Assembly (NCBI RefSeq): GCF_010389155.1
Contig: NC_057769.1
Coordinates: 3,596,001 to 3,660,000, forward strand
Length of the DNA: 64,000 nucleotides
Direction of reading: 5' to 3'
Source: Erigeron canadensis
Taxonomy: Eukaryota > Streptophyta > Magnoliopsida > Asterales > Asteraceae
Part shown: piece by piece, positions 35,481 to 47,912 of the stretch
How positions within the stretch are numbered: position 1 is the stretch's first letter
Layout of the letters: the number at the start of each line of letters is the position of its first letter
The notes under the pieces: generated by a model
Seen by the model: the letters and a program-made list of their open reading frames with translations, nothing else
What the model was told of the DNA's origin: nothing
Database searches by the model: none
Position numbers and translations under genes: made by a program

Positions 35481-36888
35481 GATTGTATCATAATGATATT
35501 TGAATATGTCTCATACATGATTTATATAGTAACAAAAGTTAGATAATTGAGGGGAAAAAAGAGACAACTTATTAATGAGAAAACGATCAATCAAATAAGG
35601 TTATAATGTCTTTTGTATTAATAAGCCAACAATTAGAGTTTCATTATAAGTCTAATAAGAAAATTGAAATTACATACAATTAAAAAAAGCTAATTTAATA
35701 AAATAAATTAAAAGGACACGTATTGATCAAGGATTAAGCCACGTATCGTTTTAAAAACATCTTAATCTTGTTATAATTTATTGGTAAATACCCAAATAAC
35801 TTTAAAAGAGGGTGATAACATAATTTAAGATGGATATATTATACTTGTAAAATGAAAATATATAAAAGAAAGTGTATAGTAAGAGATGGGTATATATAAT
35901 AACCTATTAGAGGGGAAAGCGGTGGAGGCGAAGACTACGGTATAGTAGTGACGGCGGTAGGGAGTAATTTACGTAATTGATATAAAACTAATTGATGTAA
36001 TTTGAATAGTGTAGTTATTTCAGGAGTTTAAAAATAACTTTTGTAAATTATTTAATTAAAGATATTTTTGAAACATTATTTAAGGATTTAGATAAAGTAA
36101 TAATAAAGAAGAGGTATTTTAATAAAATGATTTATTATTTTGATAAACATGATAATTTACTTTATAAAAAATGTTTTAAAAAAATTATTACTCTATAAAA
36201 AAGTAGGGATATTGAAAAAAGGGAGTGATATATCTACATTATTTTTTAGCCATCTATAATAATCGTATATATTTTATAACATAGTATATAACTGTACAAT
36301 GCATATATTATTATGGAAGTCTAAAAGTAGTTTATCATTTCCCTAATCAAAAATGATTAAGAGACCTAATAAATACACCAAAATTTAACCTAATGCCACC
36401 TATGCTTGTATTTTTGTAAATCCATTAATTATTTTATGTCATTACTATATTACCTCTACTCTTTAATTTTGGACTGCCAATTCAATGTAATCGATCATAT
36501 ACGTATTTTGTGTCTACATTAAGAAGCCATTATGCCTATTTAATATGACCTCTTTTTCTAAACCTTTCAATAGAATATATATTTAATCTGGTATTTTTAT
36601 ACAAAAGAACAATATAAACTTTTATGTAAGTCTGGTTGATCTGTTGATAGAACTTTTAACTATATAATTATTATTACTACGTAGATTTCAATTGTTATGT
36701 CCTACTAAAGAAACGTAGTGCCCTACAACATATATGTATATCATATTTGAAATTATATTGAAAAATCTGGTTATTTAGTACACTTCCCTGTTTCTTTCAA
36801 TTTTGGTTATTTACTAATAGATTTCAATTGTCGTAGATTTATCATTATTTTTATTTTATTTTTCAATTGAACTATTATATAGCTGTTA

Positions 36889-37744
36889 ACTAGATTTTAT
36901 ACCCGTGTCCAACACTGGACGTGTTGGACACGGGATTGACGATATTAACAATGTTAGATCTTCATACATTTAAGTCATAAAAGCTTATAATTTAAAAAAA
37001 ACACGGTTTTAATTGTTATATTTTGCAAGTTGTAGTACAATAATCATAGGTTTCCCACTGTCATTATTAGTCTAGACATATTGATGGAATTGTTTGTCGT
37101 AGTCATTCCACAAGGCACATGCTATATATAATAATTTCTCCATTATAATATATTTTAAAACAGATGTACTCATAATGTGATATTATTAGAAAAAACAATT
37201 AAGATTTAAGTATAAACATATTTGTGATCCCGAACTTGACATTCAAGTATATGTATTTAATCATGATGTGCGTTCATAATACGCATATGTTTATTTTCAA
37301 TCACTTGTTCTATGATAATATGATAACAATTAGGATTGATTTTATATTTTTTTGATAACAATTAGGACTCTTCTAATATTTGTTAATAAGTCATTAGGTT
37401 TTCAAATAATTTTTTGTAGAAAATATTTCATATGTTAAATTTTTTTTATTTAATTAAATGATTGTAAATTTTAAAAAATTCTCTCAAGTTGATGGCTACA
37501 CATAATTATAAATTAAGTATTCAGGGCTAAAAAAGTGTAAATTATTGATGAAAAACAAAAAACTGTAAATTAATGAAACTTTTTCTACAAATTAATATAA
37601 TAATATATTTGGATAATGATTATTAGGATTTTTAAATTGTAGTTTATCTAAATGATGACATCATCAAAAGTCAATTTGATGAAATCGAACGATGTGATTG
37701 GTTAATTAGTCATTAGTTTAACTGTCTTATAGTATATATTAAGA
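36889..37744 (-). mobile_element. Helitron, family with GACATCATC 5' region
   Basis: On the minus strand it starts TCTTAATATATACTATAAGACAG after an A at 37745 and ends CTAG (36892-36889) followed by T. The terminal hairpin at 36902-36934 is outstanding: two perfect 14-base arms (CCCGTGTCCAACAC and its complement) around a 5-base loop, 9 bases from the end. The 856-bp element has two relatives on the same strand, at 38687-41313 (interrupted) and 50782-51286. It has no coding sequence. The small ORF at 37702-37941 is not a gene. Confidence 0.78.
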
Positions 37745-38306
37745 TTAAGATTAAGATGATGTGGTGTATCATTCGATGAGATGGTATGCCATGGCTCAAT
37801 GAGTCGAATGTTTTTAGCAATATAAGGTAATAATTTTGAAGTTGTCAGTTTTTTAGTTATTAAATCATGAAGAAACATGTTTGATAAAATAGATAGAAAA
37901 AAAAAAAAAGATACGATATCAAGGGTAGATCCGGAAGACATTCCTTTGAGTTTTGGAAGAATTAATTATAGGGAAAAGTATCTGTAACAAACTTTGAACG
38001 AATGTTTATAGTAGAAAATAACTAAAGTTGTGTGTATTGTATGTAAAAATCTCAAAAATAATGTTTATTGTATGTAAGAAAATGTATTTAACCAATTAAA
38101 ATCAGACAAGTGGCACCTCTATATGGTTGTCACGTATGTTTTCTTAGATACAATAAACATTTTTTAAAGTTGTTTACATACAATACATACAATTTTAGTT
38201 ATTTCCTACTATAGACATTTGTCCAAAGTTTGTTACATTTCAGGATACTTATCCTTTAATTATATGTACAAATGGCAATTTTTTGTGGTTAGGTTAATTA
38301 GTAGGG

Positions 38307-38681
38307 GTATGCTTGGCAAAAGTAGATGTAGCTAGTAACTGTAGCTTGTAGCTTTAGCTTTTAGTTGAAGTTGTAAGTTGTAGCTTTTAATTTGAGCTGT
38401 AAGCTGTAACTTTTATTTTTTAAAAGTGTTTGGTATGATAGTTGTAGCTGCAACTTTAAGAGGCATTTGTGTAACTTTTAAAGAATAAAAGCTTCATCGA
38501 AAAACTAAAACTCCTGAAACGCTACTTCAACTAGCGTTTCATTTTGGAGCTTTTTCTTTCAATTAAAAGCTAAAGCTAGTTGCATCCAAACAAAGCTTTT
38601 AATATTTTAGGAGCTTTTAGTTTATAATAAAAAGTTAAAGCTCCTGAAAAGCTCTTAAAAAGCTTGTGCCAAACATAGCTT
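38307..38681. mobile_element. MITE rich in AGCTTTTAG motifs
   Basis: The left end (TATGCTTGGCAAAAG) and the right end, which reads TATGTTTGGCACAAGC on the minus strand, are inverted repeats. The interior consists of many AGCTTTAGCTT, TAAAAGCT and AGTTGTAGC variants and folds back on itself. The style fits hAT-type MITEs, but no certain target duplication was found. Confidence 0.6.
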
Positions 38682-38789
38682 AGGTTCTAGATTTTAGATT
38701 CGTGTTTAACACTGGACACGGGGTTTGTGATATTATCAATATTAGATCTTCATACATTTAAGTCATTAAAGCTTATAATTTTGAAGATA

Positions 38790-40290
38790 TACTGATGTGT
38801 GAAAATCTAGTTAAATTAAAATCCTATAAATACTCTGAATCGTTTACCACACACAATCGGGCAGTGGACCCGTTCGTATGTAATATAGATTAAAGTAAGT
38901 AAAGGTTCGTTCCACGGAGACTAATAAGAGTTAGCGAATTTTAAGTAATTTAGAAAGAGTTTGGTTTTTAAAGACACCACGTCATCTTGATTTTAAATTG
39001 AAAGTTAGTTGGATTGAAAGAGTTAGAAATTCCGTAGAATTTATCGAAAAGAGATTTGTTTTAAATCAAATAGGATTAGAAGATCATCCACTTCGACTCC
39101 ATGATACACATTATTTAGGTTGCATATATTTAAAGTACCAATTCAAATATGTTGATTTTATAACCGAGAACTAACAAAGACTCACCCCGTACCCGTCAAG
39201 TTCGTTACTTTATTAAATTCCCTTAATTAACTAGTTCCATTACTAAGACCGGTACCCCAAGACGCCTTTCTTAACTTTCCTAGCCAATTAATTGTTTTGG
39301 TTATTTAGATAACAATTGTGTCTATTGATTGTACCCAACCATTAACCCGTTAACCCTTATTAACTATCAATTACTTCCTACCGTACCCGTCATAGAAACA
39401 ATTGTTTCTAACCAAGCAATCAAAATAACTTCTACACAACCTAGTTACCACTGAAGTTATCCAAAAACTATCCGCAATTGAGAGTTAAATAACAAAGAAT
39501 TAATAAGCTAAGATTACGACACAACGTTAAATCAAATCAACTTGAATTCAAAAGATTTATGCAACCATTATTCAATTTATCACTTCATCTCAGTGGATGA
39601 CGAATTATTTAGCTACTCATAATCAAAAACAAAGCACAAAGAGTAAAAATATAGAAGAACATATTGTACCAATGTGTAGAAAACAAGTAAACGCTAAGAA
39701 AATCGACAACCGAATGCCTTGGAGATCACGAACAACCCTTAGACCTTGATGGACGAAAAAGCTGCTGAGAATACCCCCAAAGAACCCTAAAGTCGACTAG
39801 AAGTGATTGTGTGTCGAATGGGAGGGTTATGGCCTTGTATTTATAGAATTTGCAAGAGGTCCTCACAAACCGACCTACAGGTGCGACGCACCAAGCTTCA
39901 GGTGCGGCGCACCTGGCCTTGTTACCAAATTTGAAGCTGCCCGATATGGGACGCACCACAGGGTTGGTGCGTCGCACCTCCCTGCTTTCCAACTTCTTCC
40001 AAGTTTCTGAATAGAAAATGCTCCGCACCTCCTTACATGGTGCGACACACCAACCTTGTTTTCAGCCAAAACTTGTAGTTTTCATTCCGTCTTCACTTGT
40101 ATGCGTCCACGAACCATCCCAATGCATCTCAAAGTCTTCCAACAACTTTTTCTAACCATTTTACCTGTTCTAAGCCTGAAATCACTAGCAACACCATCAA
40201 AGCATCGAATATACATATAATTTACACATAATTAAGCTTAAAACGTCTTAGAAACGATATGGGAATATGCATATAAATGGACATATCATA
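38790..40290. mobile_element. Unclassified 1.5-kb insertion
   Basis: It is defined by comparison with the two related Helitrons, which lack it. It starts near an AATCGGGCAGTGGACCCG segment and contains phrases such as CCGTACCCGTCAAG and CTCAGTGGATGACG. No long terminal repeats, terminal inverted repeats, tRNA-primer site or long ORF could be fixed. A GC-rich palindrome cluster lies at 39880-40051. It may be a fragment of a larger retroelement. Confidence 0.45.
39880..40051. repeat. Cluster of GGTGCGACGCACC-type palindromes
   Basis: The 13-base near-palindrome occurs at 39880 (GGTGCGACGCACC), 39901 (GGTGCGGCGCACC), 39965 (GGTGCGTCGCACC) and 40039 (GGTGCGACACACC), with a half copy at about 39950. 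It is a GC island in an otherwise AT-rich insert. Confidence 0.85.
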
Positions 40291-41312
40291 TACAATTCTA
40301 ATTGTTATACTTTGCAAGTTGTAGTATAATAATAATAGGTTCGTCACTGTCATTATTAGTTGAGACAGATTGATGGAATTGTTTGCCGTAGTCATTACAC
40401 AAGGCACATGATATAATAATTTCTCTATTATATAGTTTTTTGAAACCAGTTGTGCTCATAATATGATATTATTATGAAAAATAATTAAGAATTAAAATAT
40501 AAACATACTTTTGATTCTGTACTTGACATTCAAGTATATGTATTTGATCATGATGCGTGCCCATAATGCATAAGTTTATTTTTAATCACTTATTCTATGA
40601 TAATTAGATAATAATTAGGATTGTGTTTCACATTCTTTGATAACAATTAGGACCTTTGATTTGAATGACAATTGTAACTTTAAACATCAATACGTAAAAC
40701 TAACGTATAAATAAGGAGATATTTGTACTGTTTTGATCGAGAGATAGAATGAATCTTGAATGAAGTTCATATTGATTTAGATTTAGTATAGAGGTAACCT
40801 AATGAAGTTCATATTGATTTAGATTTAGAATAAAGATGTATATCGTCATCTGTTATCATGTTTTGAGATATATATTTAAAGCTCAAATTGTGCTTATATT
40901 AAATATTAAACTGAATATTAATATTTATAATTTATAAAAATCTAATATATTATTTGTTAATAATTCATTAGGTTTTGAAAGTATTATTTGTAAATAATAT
41001 TTCATATGTTGAAATTTTTTTACCTAACTAGATGATTATAAATTTTAAAAAATTCTCTCAAGTTGATGCTAAAATAAATATAAATTAAGTATTCAGGACT
41101 AAAAAGTATAAATTATTGTTAGAAAACAAAAAAAAATGTAAATTAATGAGACTTTTTCTACAAATTAATTTAAATACTAGTATAATATTATATTTGGATA
41201 ATGATTATTAGGTTTTTTATTTATAGTTAATCTAAATGATGACATAAGCGAGAATCAATTTGGTGAAATACAGCGATCTGATTGGTCAATAAGTCATTAG
41301 TTCAACTGTCTT

Positions 41313-41960
41313 CTCTATATAACTAAGAGAGGATAGTTTTTTTTCCAATGTGGTGCTTTTCTTTTCGTGCCAACTAACCTTTTTGCTTAGGTGGCATTTT
41401 CTGGTAAATTTAATGTTTTTTTGATATTTAAATATATATACTTTTTAGTGCACATGTGACATTTTATTTGCCAAGTCATCATTTGTCTACGTAGACATTT
41501 TTTTTATTAATTCTAAATAGCATATAAAAAAACCAAATACAAGATTAGAACTTAATATTTTTTTTATTAATTCTAACATTTAATATTATGCACAAACCAC
41601 TTGATCTAACTTAATTTTTATTTATATTTTGCAAAATACGGTAGATATTCAGTGAATATTAAAACTAATTAAAAAACATTGATAATATAATTGTCGATCT
41701 TTATAACTTATCTATTTTTATTTTCCTTTGTATTTAATTATCTTTATTTGTGAAATATAATTTACTTAAATATAATATAAAACCAGATTATATATAATTT
41801 TATCTAATATTAAAACTAATTAAAATTGGCAGTTATATTATTTACGTAATAAATAAATACTCTTGACGTGTATATGTTAATTATTGTTTTCAAATAATAC
41901 TACTTAAAATATTATATTTATAATCAATTTAGTGTAACGTGTATATTACCATGCATCGTA
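41313..41960 (+). mobile_element. Helitron-like 5' terminus and AT-rich body
   Basis: It begins TCTCTATATAACTAAGAGAGG, as at 25239 and 61447, immediately beside the 5' end of the opposite-strand Helitron. No CTAG end was recognised downstream. A further ATATAACTAAAGGATGATATG near 41960 looks like another 5' start. The body is non-coding. Confidence 0.4.
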
Positions 41961-42325
41961 TATAACTAAAGGATGATATGTTTCTAACTACCCTTTTATT
42001 TGACAAATCATCGTTTTGAATATGTGTTAAACTCTTATGTTTTTTACATTTAATTTTTCTATTAATATAATCCAACTCATCCAATCTTAATCCTAATAAC
42101 TGATAAGTTAGCAATAAAAGATTGGTCAAATAATATAATTGTCATGTCATTTTTTGCGTAGTTTTTATTTTCTCTTCTATATTTATATTTATTATGTATA
42201 TGTATTTATATTATATTATTTTTTTATGTCATAAAATCACTTTCATTAAAAACGTAGAATTAATAAGAAATTAGTGGGAAGCCAAGATAAAGATACTATC
42301 TGAGCTCCACTCCTCTACGGTGACT

Positions 42326-42867
42326 ATGATGTGCATGGTTTGGTCGAAAGTAATAAAATCAGCTAAACCAAACCAATTGTACGGTTTGATCGGTTTGACA
42401 TCAAAAATTTAAACCGATGGTTTTTTCTCCCAATAAACCATTCTTATGGTTTGGTTTGCGGTTTTAAAGATTAAATTAACCATTTAAACTAAACCGGACC
42501 ATTAGATTAAAATATGTAGTTATAAATATAAGTTTATATTTCTACTCAAGTAATTATGTCATCGTATTAGTTATATCATGGCATTGTTCTATAGCTTACA
42601 AGTATACATATCAAATACTTAATAGTTGTGACATATGAAGAAAATATAATTTCACTATATCTTAGTATGTTAGCTATAAGCACATGATTTTATTTATATA
42701 TTTATAAAAGATAAACCGGTCAAACCAAACCGGTTTAATTGGTTTTGGTTGGTTTGGTTTAAAACACTAATATGGACGGTTTGGTTTGAAAAAACATTTA
42801 ACCGTTATTATTGGTTTGGACGAAATTCTTAGTTAAAACCGTCCAATCCGGATCATGCACATCTCTA
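42326..42867. mobile_element. hAT-like MITE rich in GGTTTGGTTT
   Basis: The inverted ends GATGTGCATGG (left) and TAGAGATGTGCATGATCC (right, minus strand) are flanked by the duplicated target ACGGTGACT at 42317-42325 and 42868-42876 (8-9 bp, fitting hAT). The interior is built of ACCGGTTTGG/AACCAAACC-type inverted motifs. The length is 542 bp. Confidence 0.8.
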
Positions 42868-42905
42868 ACGGTGACTCACAATTTACTAACAAGTTTTGTA
42901 CAAAA

Positions 42906-42934
42906 CTAGTGCTTAGACCCCGTGCGATGCACGG
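42906..42934 (-). mobile_element. Helitron 3' terminus beside an RPA1-like gene
   Basis: The minus strand reads the hairpin CCGTGCATCGCACGG (42934-42920), ten bases, then CTAG (42909-42906) followed by T. The element would extend to higher coordinates, where the RPA1-like gene lies on the same strand. The 5' TC end was not located. Confidence 0.6.
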
Positions 42935-43353
42935 ACAACCCTAAATAATTTTTCTTAAACTTTATTTTAAGATTGTATCAATGAATAAATATAACTGAGT
43001 TGGACATAATAAAAATATTCTTATGAGTTGATTAATTTAAAGAAGAAAAATGCTCTTGAGATTTATTAATGATACACGAGGGCTTAAAACGCGTACATTG
43101 CACGCCGGAGAGAAATTATAAAATGGATTGCTCATAGTAGGTGCATATAAAAAGGATTATGTTGGTTACCTGGATGTGATAGGTATTATGAATTTTCCCC
43201 CACTTTGATATATAGACCCACGTGGATGCGCTATAACCTTAAATAATTTCTTTAACACCAGTTCAAGCATGCATGTAGCGAAGTAAATGTACTCCTATTA
43301 CAACTAATGACCATTTTAAAAAAAATTAATGACTTAAAATGCATAGAAAAGTC

Positions 43354-44008
43354 TTATTTAGCACTAAAATAAACCAAATATACCTCATAATTTTCATCAC
43401 AAATTTGATAGGCTGTTCTTTGTATAAGATTTGAAATTTGTTGATCATTCATTTTAACTCCAATAGCACCAGTGGCATCTACAATCCTAACTTGCACATT
43501 AAACCTACCAAAAAAAAAACAGAGATACAATTTTACCACACAACTTAATGATTATAGAGTTTTAATATGAAATATAAATATATACCTAGGATTGATGAGA
43601 ACTCCTTCCTTGTTACATGAACAACAAATCCACATTTTGTTGTCCCTTAAAGCATCAATAATGTCGACTGCATCCATGTAGAGATCAGTCAACTTAACTT
43701 CTTGAGAACAGTTCACACATTTCATTGAATACCATAACTGGTTGGTTGGAATAAAACCGATTGTTGCAACAACAACCACTTTATCAAACTGTCAAAATGA
43801 AAATGTTTATACATTAGAATGTTAAAAAGCTAGTTATAAAATCGAAAGAAAGTTATGTTAAAAAGTAATCTAATCAAAAAAGAAAAATTCACAAACAATG
43901 AATACTTACATGTTCGTCCATCAGGATCATCTCAATACTACCTATGTTATTAACATCTCTATATAGAGGTTGCTTCCATAGACGCAAATTCGAACCGTTA
44001 TCGTACAT
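43354..44008 (-). CDS. Truncated RPA1-like OB-fold protein gene
   Basis: Three exons on the minus strand: 44008-43910 (33 codons from an ATG, ending SIEMILMDEH), 43788-43586, and 43504 to a stop at 43354 (or to a donor at 43384). The splice sites GTAAGT/GACAG and GTATAT/GGTAG fit, and phases 0 and 2 join in frame. The product resembles the C-terminal zinc-binding OB fold of the large replication protein A subunit: paired cysteines CVNC and CCSC, then NVQVRIVDATGAIGVKMND. The usual central OB folds between the MDEH strand and the zinc domain are missing, so it is a shortened copy. RPA1-like genes are carried by plant Helitrons and also expanded in plant genomes; a Helitron 3' end lies 450 bases downstream on the same strand. 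It may not be functional. Confidence 0.65.
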
Positions 44009-45813
44009 GGCTTATTATTTGGACGCAAATTTCTAATTGAAACATGGTTTAGTGAAGCCATGCTAAAATTGATCTGTTATGTGTTTACGTTTTGAAATGC
44101 CTTAAAACTGAATGGAAGTGGCCTTATATAGACATAGACATGCAAGGAAGTAACCGCCACAAGCAATACACGAACGGTTACATATTCAAATTTTTGAAAA
44201 TTTGAACTTCTTGAAAGTATAACTAATCCGTTTTCGAAAATTTGAACTTCTTATAAAAGTAACTAATCCGTAGACCTTCCAAAGAGCAATATTGTAATGA
44301 TTTTTGGTTTTTCTTACATTTTTAAGCATGCCACATAGACAATAACTAACAAATTTTGAAATGAAATTTATATAATGTTGGGATTACTTGGATTTGTGAT
44401 GTGTCCATCCACGTTATCTAATCTCACTCAACCATGATTAAATAGATGTTATAACCAAACCTTTCATTCTTTCTTTCTCTTTCTTAAAAAATAAATCTCC
44501 TATCTCTTCTAAAAAACACAAACAATCAGGGATATTCGGTTTTTGTGGATTTTGGGTATTTATTTTCCCAGATTTTCTTAATAATTTTTCATGTTTTTTT
44601 TCCCATTGAGGTTATGCATACAAGCAGCGGGATTTTATAGGTCGACTTTGGTGTTCGGTTTTCTTTGTTGACGGTGGAAATCGTTTTCCTAATCCCAAGA
44701 GGTTTTTTTTCTGGAGGCATCTCAAACTATTGTAATGCCTAAATCAAAATTTTAGAAGGGGCTGTAATGATTAATAAAGACCCAGGGAACTTTTATTAGT
44801 ATTCAATTTATAGGCACTTTTTGCCCAATCTTTGTCAAAATACGAAGTCATTTTAACAGATACTGATATACATATGGAATCTTTAAATATTGGAATTATG
44901 GCAAATTCGTAATTTTTGATGATGACTCTGGTAATGGTGATTGATCAGAATGTTGTTAACCCGTATCTGGTAAAATAATCCTTGATCAAAATTAAATAAT
45001 AACCCTTCATCAACAATCATCATAACCCAATAACAACCCATCATCATCTAAAGGAGAGATAAAGAGGATGAACAATCTAATAATATATCTTCATCATTTT
45101 ATAGAGATGAAACATCAAATTAAGATTGATTTATTTTGACTGGTAGTTTGTGTTGTGGAAAAGATTTTATTATAAGAGAAGAAGTTAATTAGGAGTAAGA
45201 AAGGAAAACCATTACCTTACGCGTAATACTCCGTACTAATATTAGAGCAAACTGGGAAAAGGATTATTTAACCTGAGTTCGTTTTTTTAAGGCAATATTT
45301 AATGATGTGGATGGCCACTAGGGCTGGCATAACAGGTCCGACACAACCTGTTAAGACACGACACGATAAGACACGAAACCTGTTAGAGTTGAACACGAAC
45401 ACGACACGATAAGTAATTGTGTCATTTTTTTTAAACACGAACACGACACGAAAATTAACAAGTAACACTATAAAAACCTGTTAAGAAACCTGTTTACATG
45501 TTTAACTTGATTTTTTACAAGTAAACTCAAATTCATATTCAGATCTATATCATCTCTAAATCTAAAAATATATAAAAACACGTATATACAAAAACGACAT
45601 TCCAATACAAACACATATTCAAAAACCTTAAAACTATAGAAAATAGAGATTAAAAAAAAGAGCGACGGTGTTGAAGACGTTGATGCCTCTGTACTGTATA
45701 ATCCAACGTAGATCTGAAAAGTCGTAGATCTGAAAAATCGTAGATCATCTCGTGTTCGTCGTCCCTGTTTATCATAGAAATTGTATGAAAGATTTTGAAA
45801 GTGAAATGTTTAT
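44009..45813. other. Region with ACACGACACGATA repeats, no gene
   Basis: No supported gene. Bases 45320-45500 consist of repeated phrases (AACCTGTTAAGACACG, ACACGAACACGACACGATAAG, AACCTGTT) that look like part of a dispersed repeat. The T-rich stretch around 44480-44680 resembles a leader or an intron but has no exon attached. Confidence 0.35.
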
Positions 45814-45981
45814 GGATGAGGATCCTCTAAAATTATTTGTAACTTTATAGGTAAAGTTGGTGATGCTAACCCTTGAATTTAAATCAAGGGTCAAGATTCA
45901 AAGATCACTTGATTTAATTTCGGTCAAGATGCTTCTAACTTTACATATAAAGTTACAAGTAACTTTAGAGGATCTTCATCC
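45814..45981. mobile_element. Mutator-type foldback MITE
   Basis: The inverted ends GGATGAGGATCCTCTAAAAT (left) and GGATGAAGATCCTCTAAAGT (right, minus strand) extend for about 50 bases. A perfect 9-bp target duplication, AATGTTTAT, lies at 45805-45813 and 45982-45990. The 168-bp element is almost entirely palindrome. Confidence 0.88.
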
Positions 45982-46447
45982 AATGTTTATATCACACCTT
46001 TTTATATTTTTGATGGATTTTTTTAAATATTAATAATACACCAGACACATGTAAGCACCAAAATCTTTCATACACTTTTTTGCCATAAGAAATTTTTATG
46101 GTTTTCCAGTTTTCCTTCCCTTGTAAGTTGTAACATATCATTAATTAGCTAAAAAAACTTATGTGACTATTGACTAGTATTACAATCCATGCCGATCTTC
46201 ATCCAAGTTTTCTTGTAAGGGGCATCTCCTAAAGAATCATTTGGTCTTATGGATTTTGTCTTTAGTGTTGTCTAAAAGATTTTTTGGAGAGTACAATATT
46301 GAATAACCTAATGCATACTATCATAGTGTAGGCTTTTCTTTTTGTCACTTTAGATAATGCAAAAAACCTCCTATGGAAGCAATGCATATATGCACCCTTT
46401 TTTAACTCCCACAAAGTGAAAGTGACACATACACACATACACAGCCC

Positions 46448-46455
46448 TTTATAAG
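46448..46455 (+). promoter_or_regulatory. TATA box of the thaumatin-like gene
   Basis: TTTATAAG lies 48-55 bases upstream of the ATG at 46503, a plausible distance for a short leader. Confidence 0.55.
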
Positions 46456-46502
46456 CCACATTGGCAGTGTATGCAGCAAACACTTGAAGCAGCAGCTTAA
46501 CA

Positions 46503-47328
46503 ATGGCTAATTTATCTTGCTCCTTCTTTATGCTAGTCTGCGTGTTCTTATGTTTCTTTACTTCATGTAATCCACAACCTTATTTTGTTTAAATATAATA
46601 TTTGTCTTTGCAAATGATCAACATTTATTTACTGTTTTTCATGATAAATTGCAGACGGGGTTCAGTTGATTCTGGTTAACAACTGCAGGGAGACCATATG
46701 GCCCGGTTTACAAGGCGGTGCAGGCCACCCGAGCCCAAAAGATGGTGGTTTTCGATTGGGGGGTGCCGAGGAAGTAGTCGTTGACGTAGCAGATAAATGG
46801 TCAGGGAGAATATGGGCAAGGCAAGGTTGTGGTTTTGATGAAAATGGTAAAGGCACTTGCATCACTGGTGGTTGTTCCGGGCAGTTACATTGCCGAGGAA
46901 CAGGAGGTGAGCCACCAGCCACGGTGGTGGAGATGACCTTAGGGTCATCAGATTCACCTTTGCATTTCTATGATGTGAGCTTGGTGGATGGATTTAATTT
47001 ACCAGTAGCAATGGCACCAATTGGTGGTGGGGTAGGGTGTGGCAGGGCAGGATGTGAGGTCAACCTGAATATTTGTTGTCCGTCGGCCCTGGAGGTGAAG
47101 CTAGGAGGGCTAGTGGTAGGGTGTAAGAGTGCATGTTTGGCAATGGCATCTCCCAAGTATTGTTGTACAGGGGAGTATGCAAATCCAAAGACATGTAAGC
47201 CTACTCTTTTTTCACATCTTTTCAAGGCAATATGCCCTAAAGCATATAGTTTCGCTTTTGATGACTCTTCAAGCCTTAACAAGTGTCGGGCTTCACGATA
47301 TGTGATCACATTTTGCCCTCCTAAATAA
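46503..47328 (+). CDS. Thaumatin-like protein (PR-5 family)
   Basis: Two exons, 46503-46566 and 46655-47328, separated by an 88-bp GTAATC...TTGCAG intron in phase 1, giving 245 residues. Residues 1-22 or so are a hydrophobic signal peptide ([17 protein letters not shown]), so the protein is secreted. The mature part starts near VQLILVNNC and carries the family pattern: IWPG, the [11 protein letters not shown] signature, [28 protein letters not shown], the CKSACLAM block, YCCTGEY and the ending FCPPK. I count 17 cysteines in the mature part, one more than the usual 16, the extra being in NICCPS. The acidic cleft residues (E of VVEMT, both D of FYDVSLVDG) are present, as in the beta-glucan-binding members. 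The family acts in defence and stress; the specific role is unknown. Confidence 0.93.
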
Positions 47329-47447
47329 GTAGCTTCAAATGATTTGTGGAAGATTGGCAGTTTAGCTTTGTAACTTACTTTGTACATGTACATTGTCGTG
47401 TCTAATTAGCTAAAATATCATATATCCCCTTCCTAAACCCCCTAAAT

Positions 47448-47450
<3 letters not shown>

Positions 47451-47502
<52 letters not shown>
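47451..47502. repeat. (AT)n microsatellite
   Basis: About 26 AT units in the 3' flank of the thaumatin-like gene. Confidence 0.95.
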
Positions 47503-47504
<2 letters not shown>

Positions 47505-47912
47505 AATTTACAAGTTTACAATACATGATGTTCATTAATGTGTAATCAAAACTTAATTTTAAGGTATTTGTGTACTTATTGGTATGAACAATAGATACAC
47601 ATCACTCTAAGTACCAGAAGTTTCACGCAACAAAACCTAATACTATGTATCAAGACCAGGAGGCTAAGATGCATGGACTAATACCTTCCATTAACAAGAA
47701 AACATGACACCAGAAGTTCTGGTACATTTAATTACAACTATGTGGATTTACCCACAAACACAATATCCATTAACAAAAAAGATCCGAACACGAACAACCA
47801 ACATAGACGAGCCAGAAGTCAAAGAAGTCAAGCAAGCCAAAACCTGAGTGTGGAACCAAAACAGTTTCAGCTATAAGGTGGAGCTTCTACCAGAACTGAC
47901 TACACTGTGCAC

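Larger units (their letters stand above)
38687..41313 (-). mobile_element. Helitron split by a 1.5-kb insertion
   Basis: The outer parts, 38687 to about 38790 and about 40290 to 41313, are collinear with the Helitron at 36889-37744: the CTAG plus a decayed hairpin near 38702, the TTAGATCTTCATACATTTAAGTC block, the CAAGTTGTAGTA block and the GATTGGTCAATAAGTCATTAG end. The middle (about 38790-40290) is absent from both relatives and is therefore an insertion. The 3' CTAG is followed by A, not T, in element orientation, suggesting decay or rearrangement at that edge. Confidence 0.6.

Noticed and set aside
39726..40069. ORFs over the GGTGCGACGCACC cluster
   Set aside because: Cys/Gly/Ala-rich frames on both strands produced by the palindromes; no evidence of a real protein.
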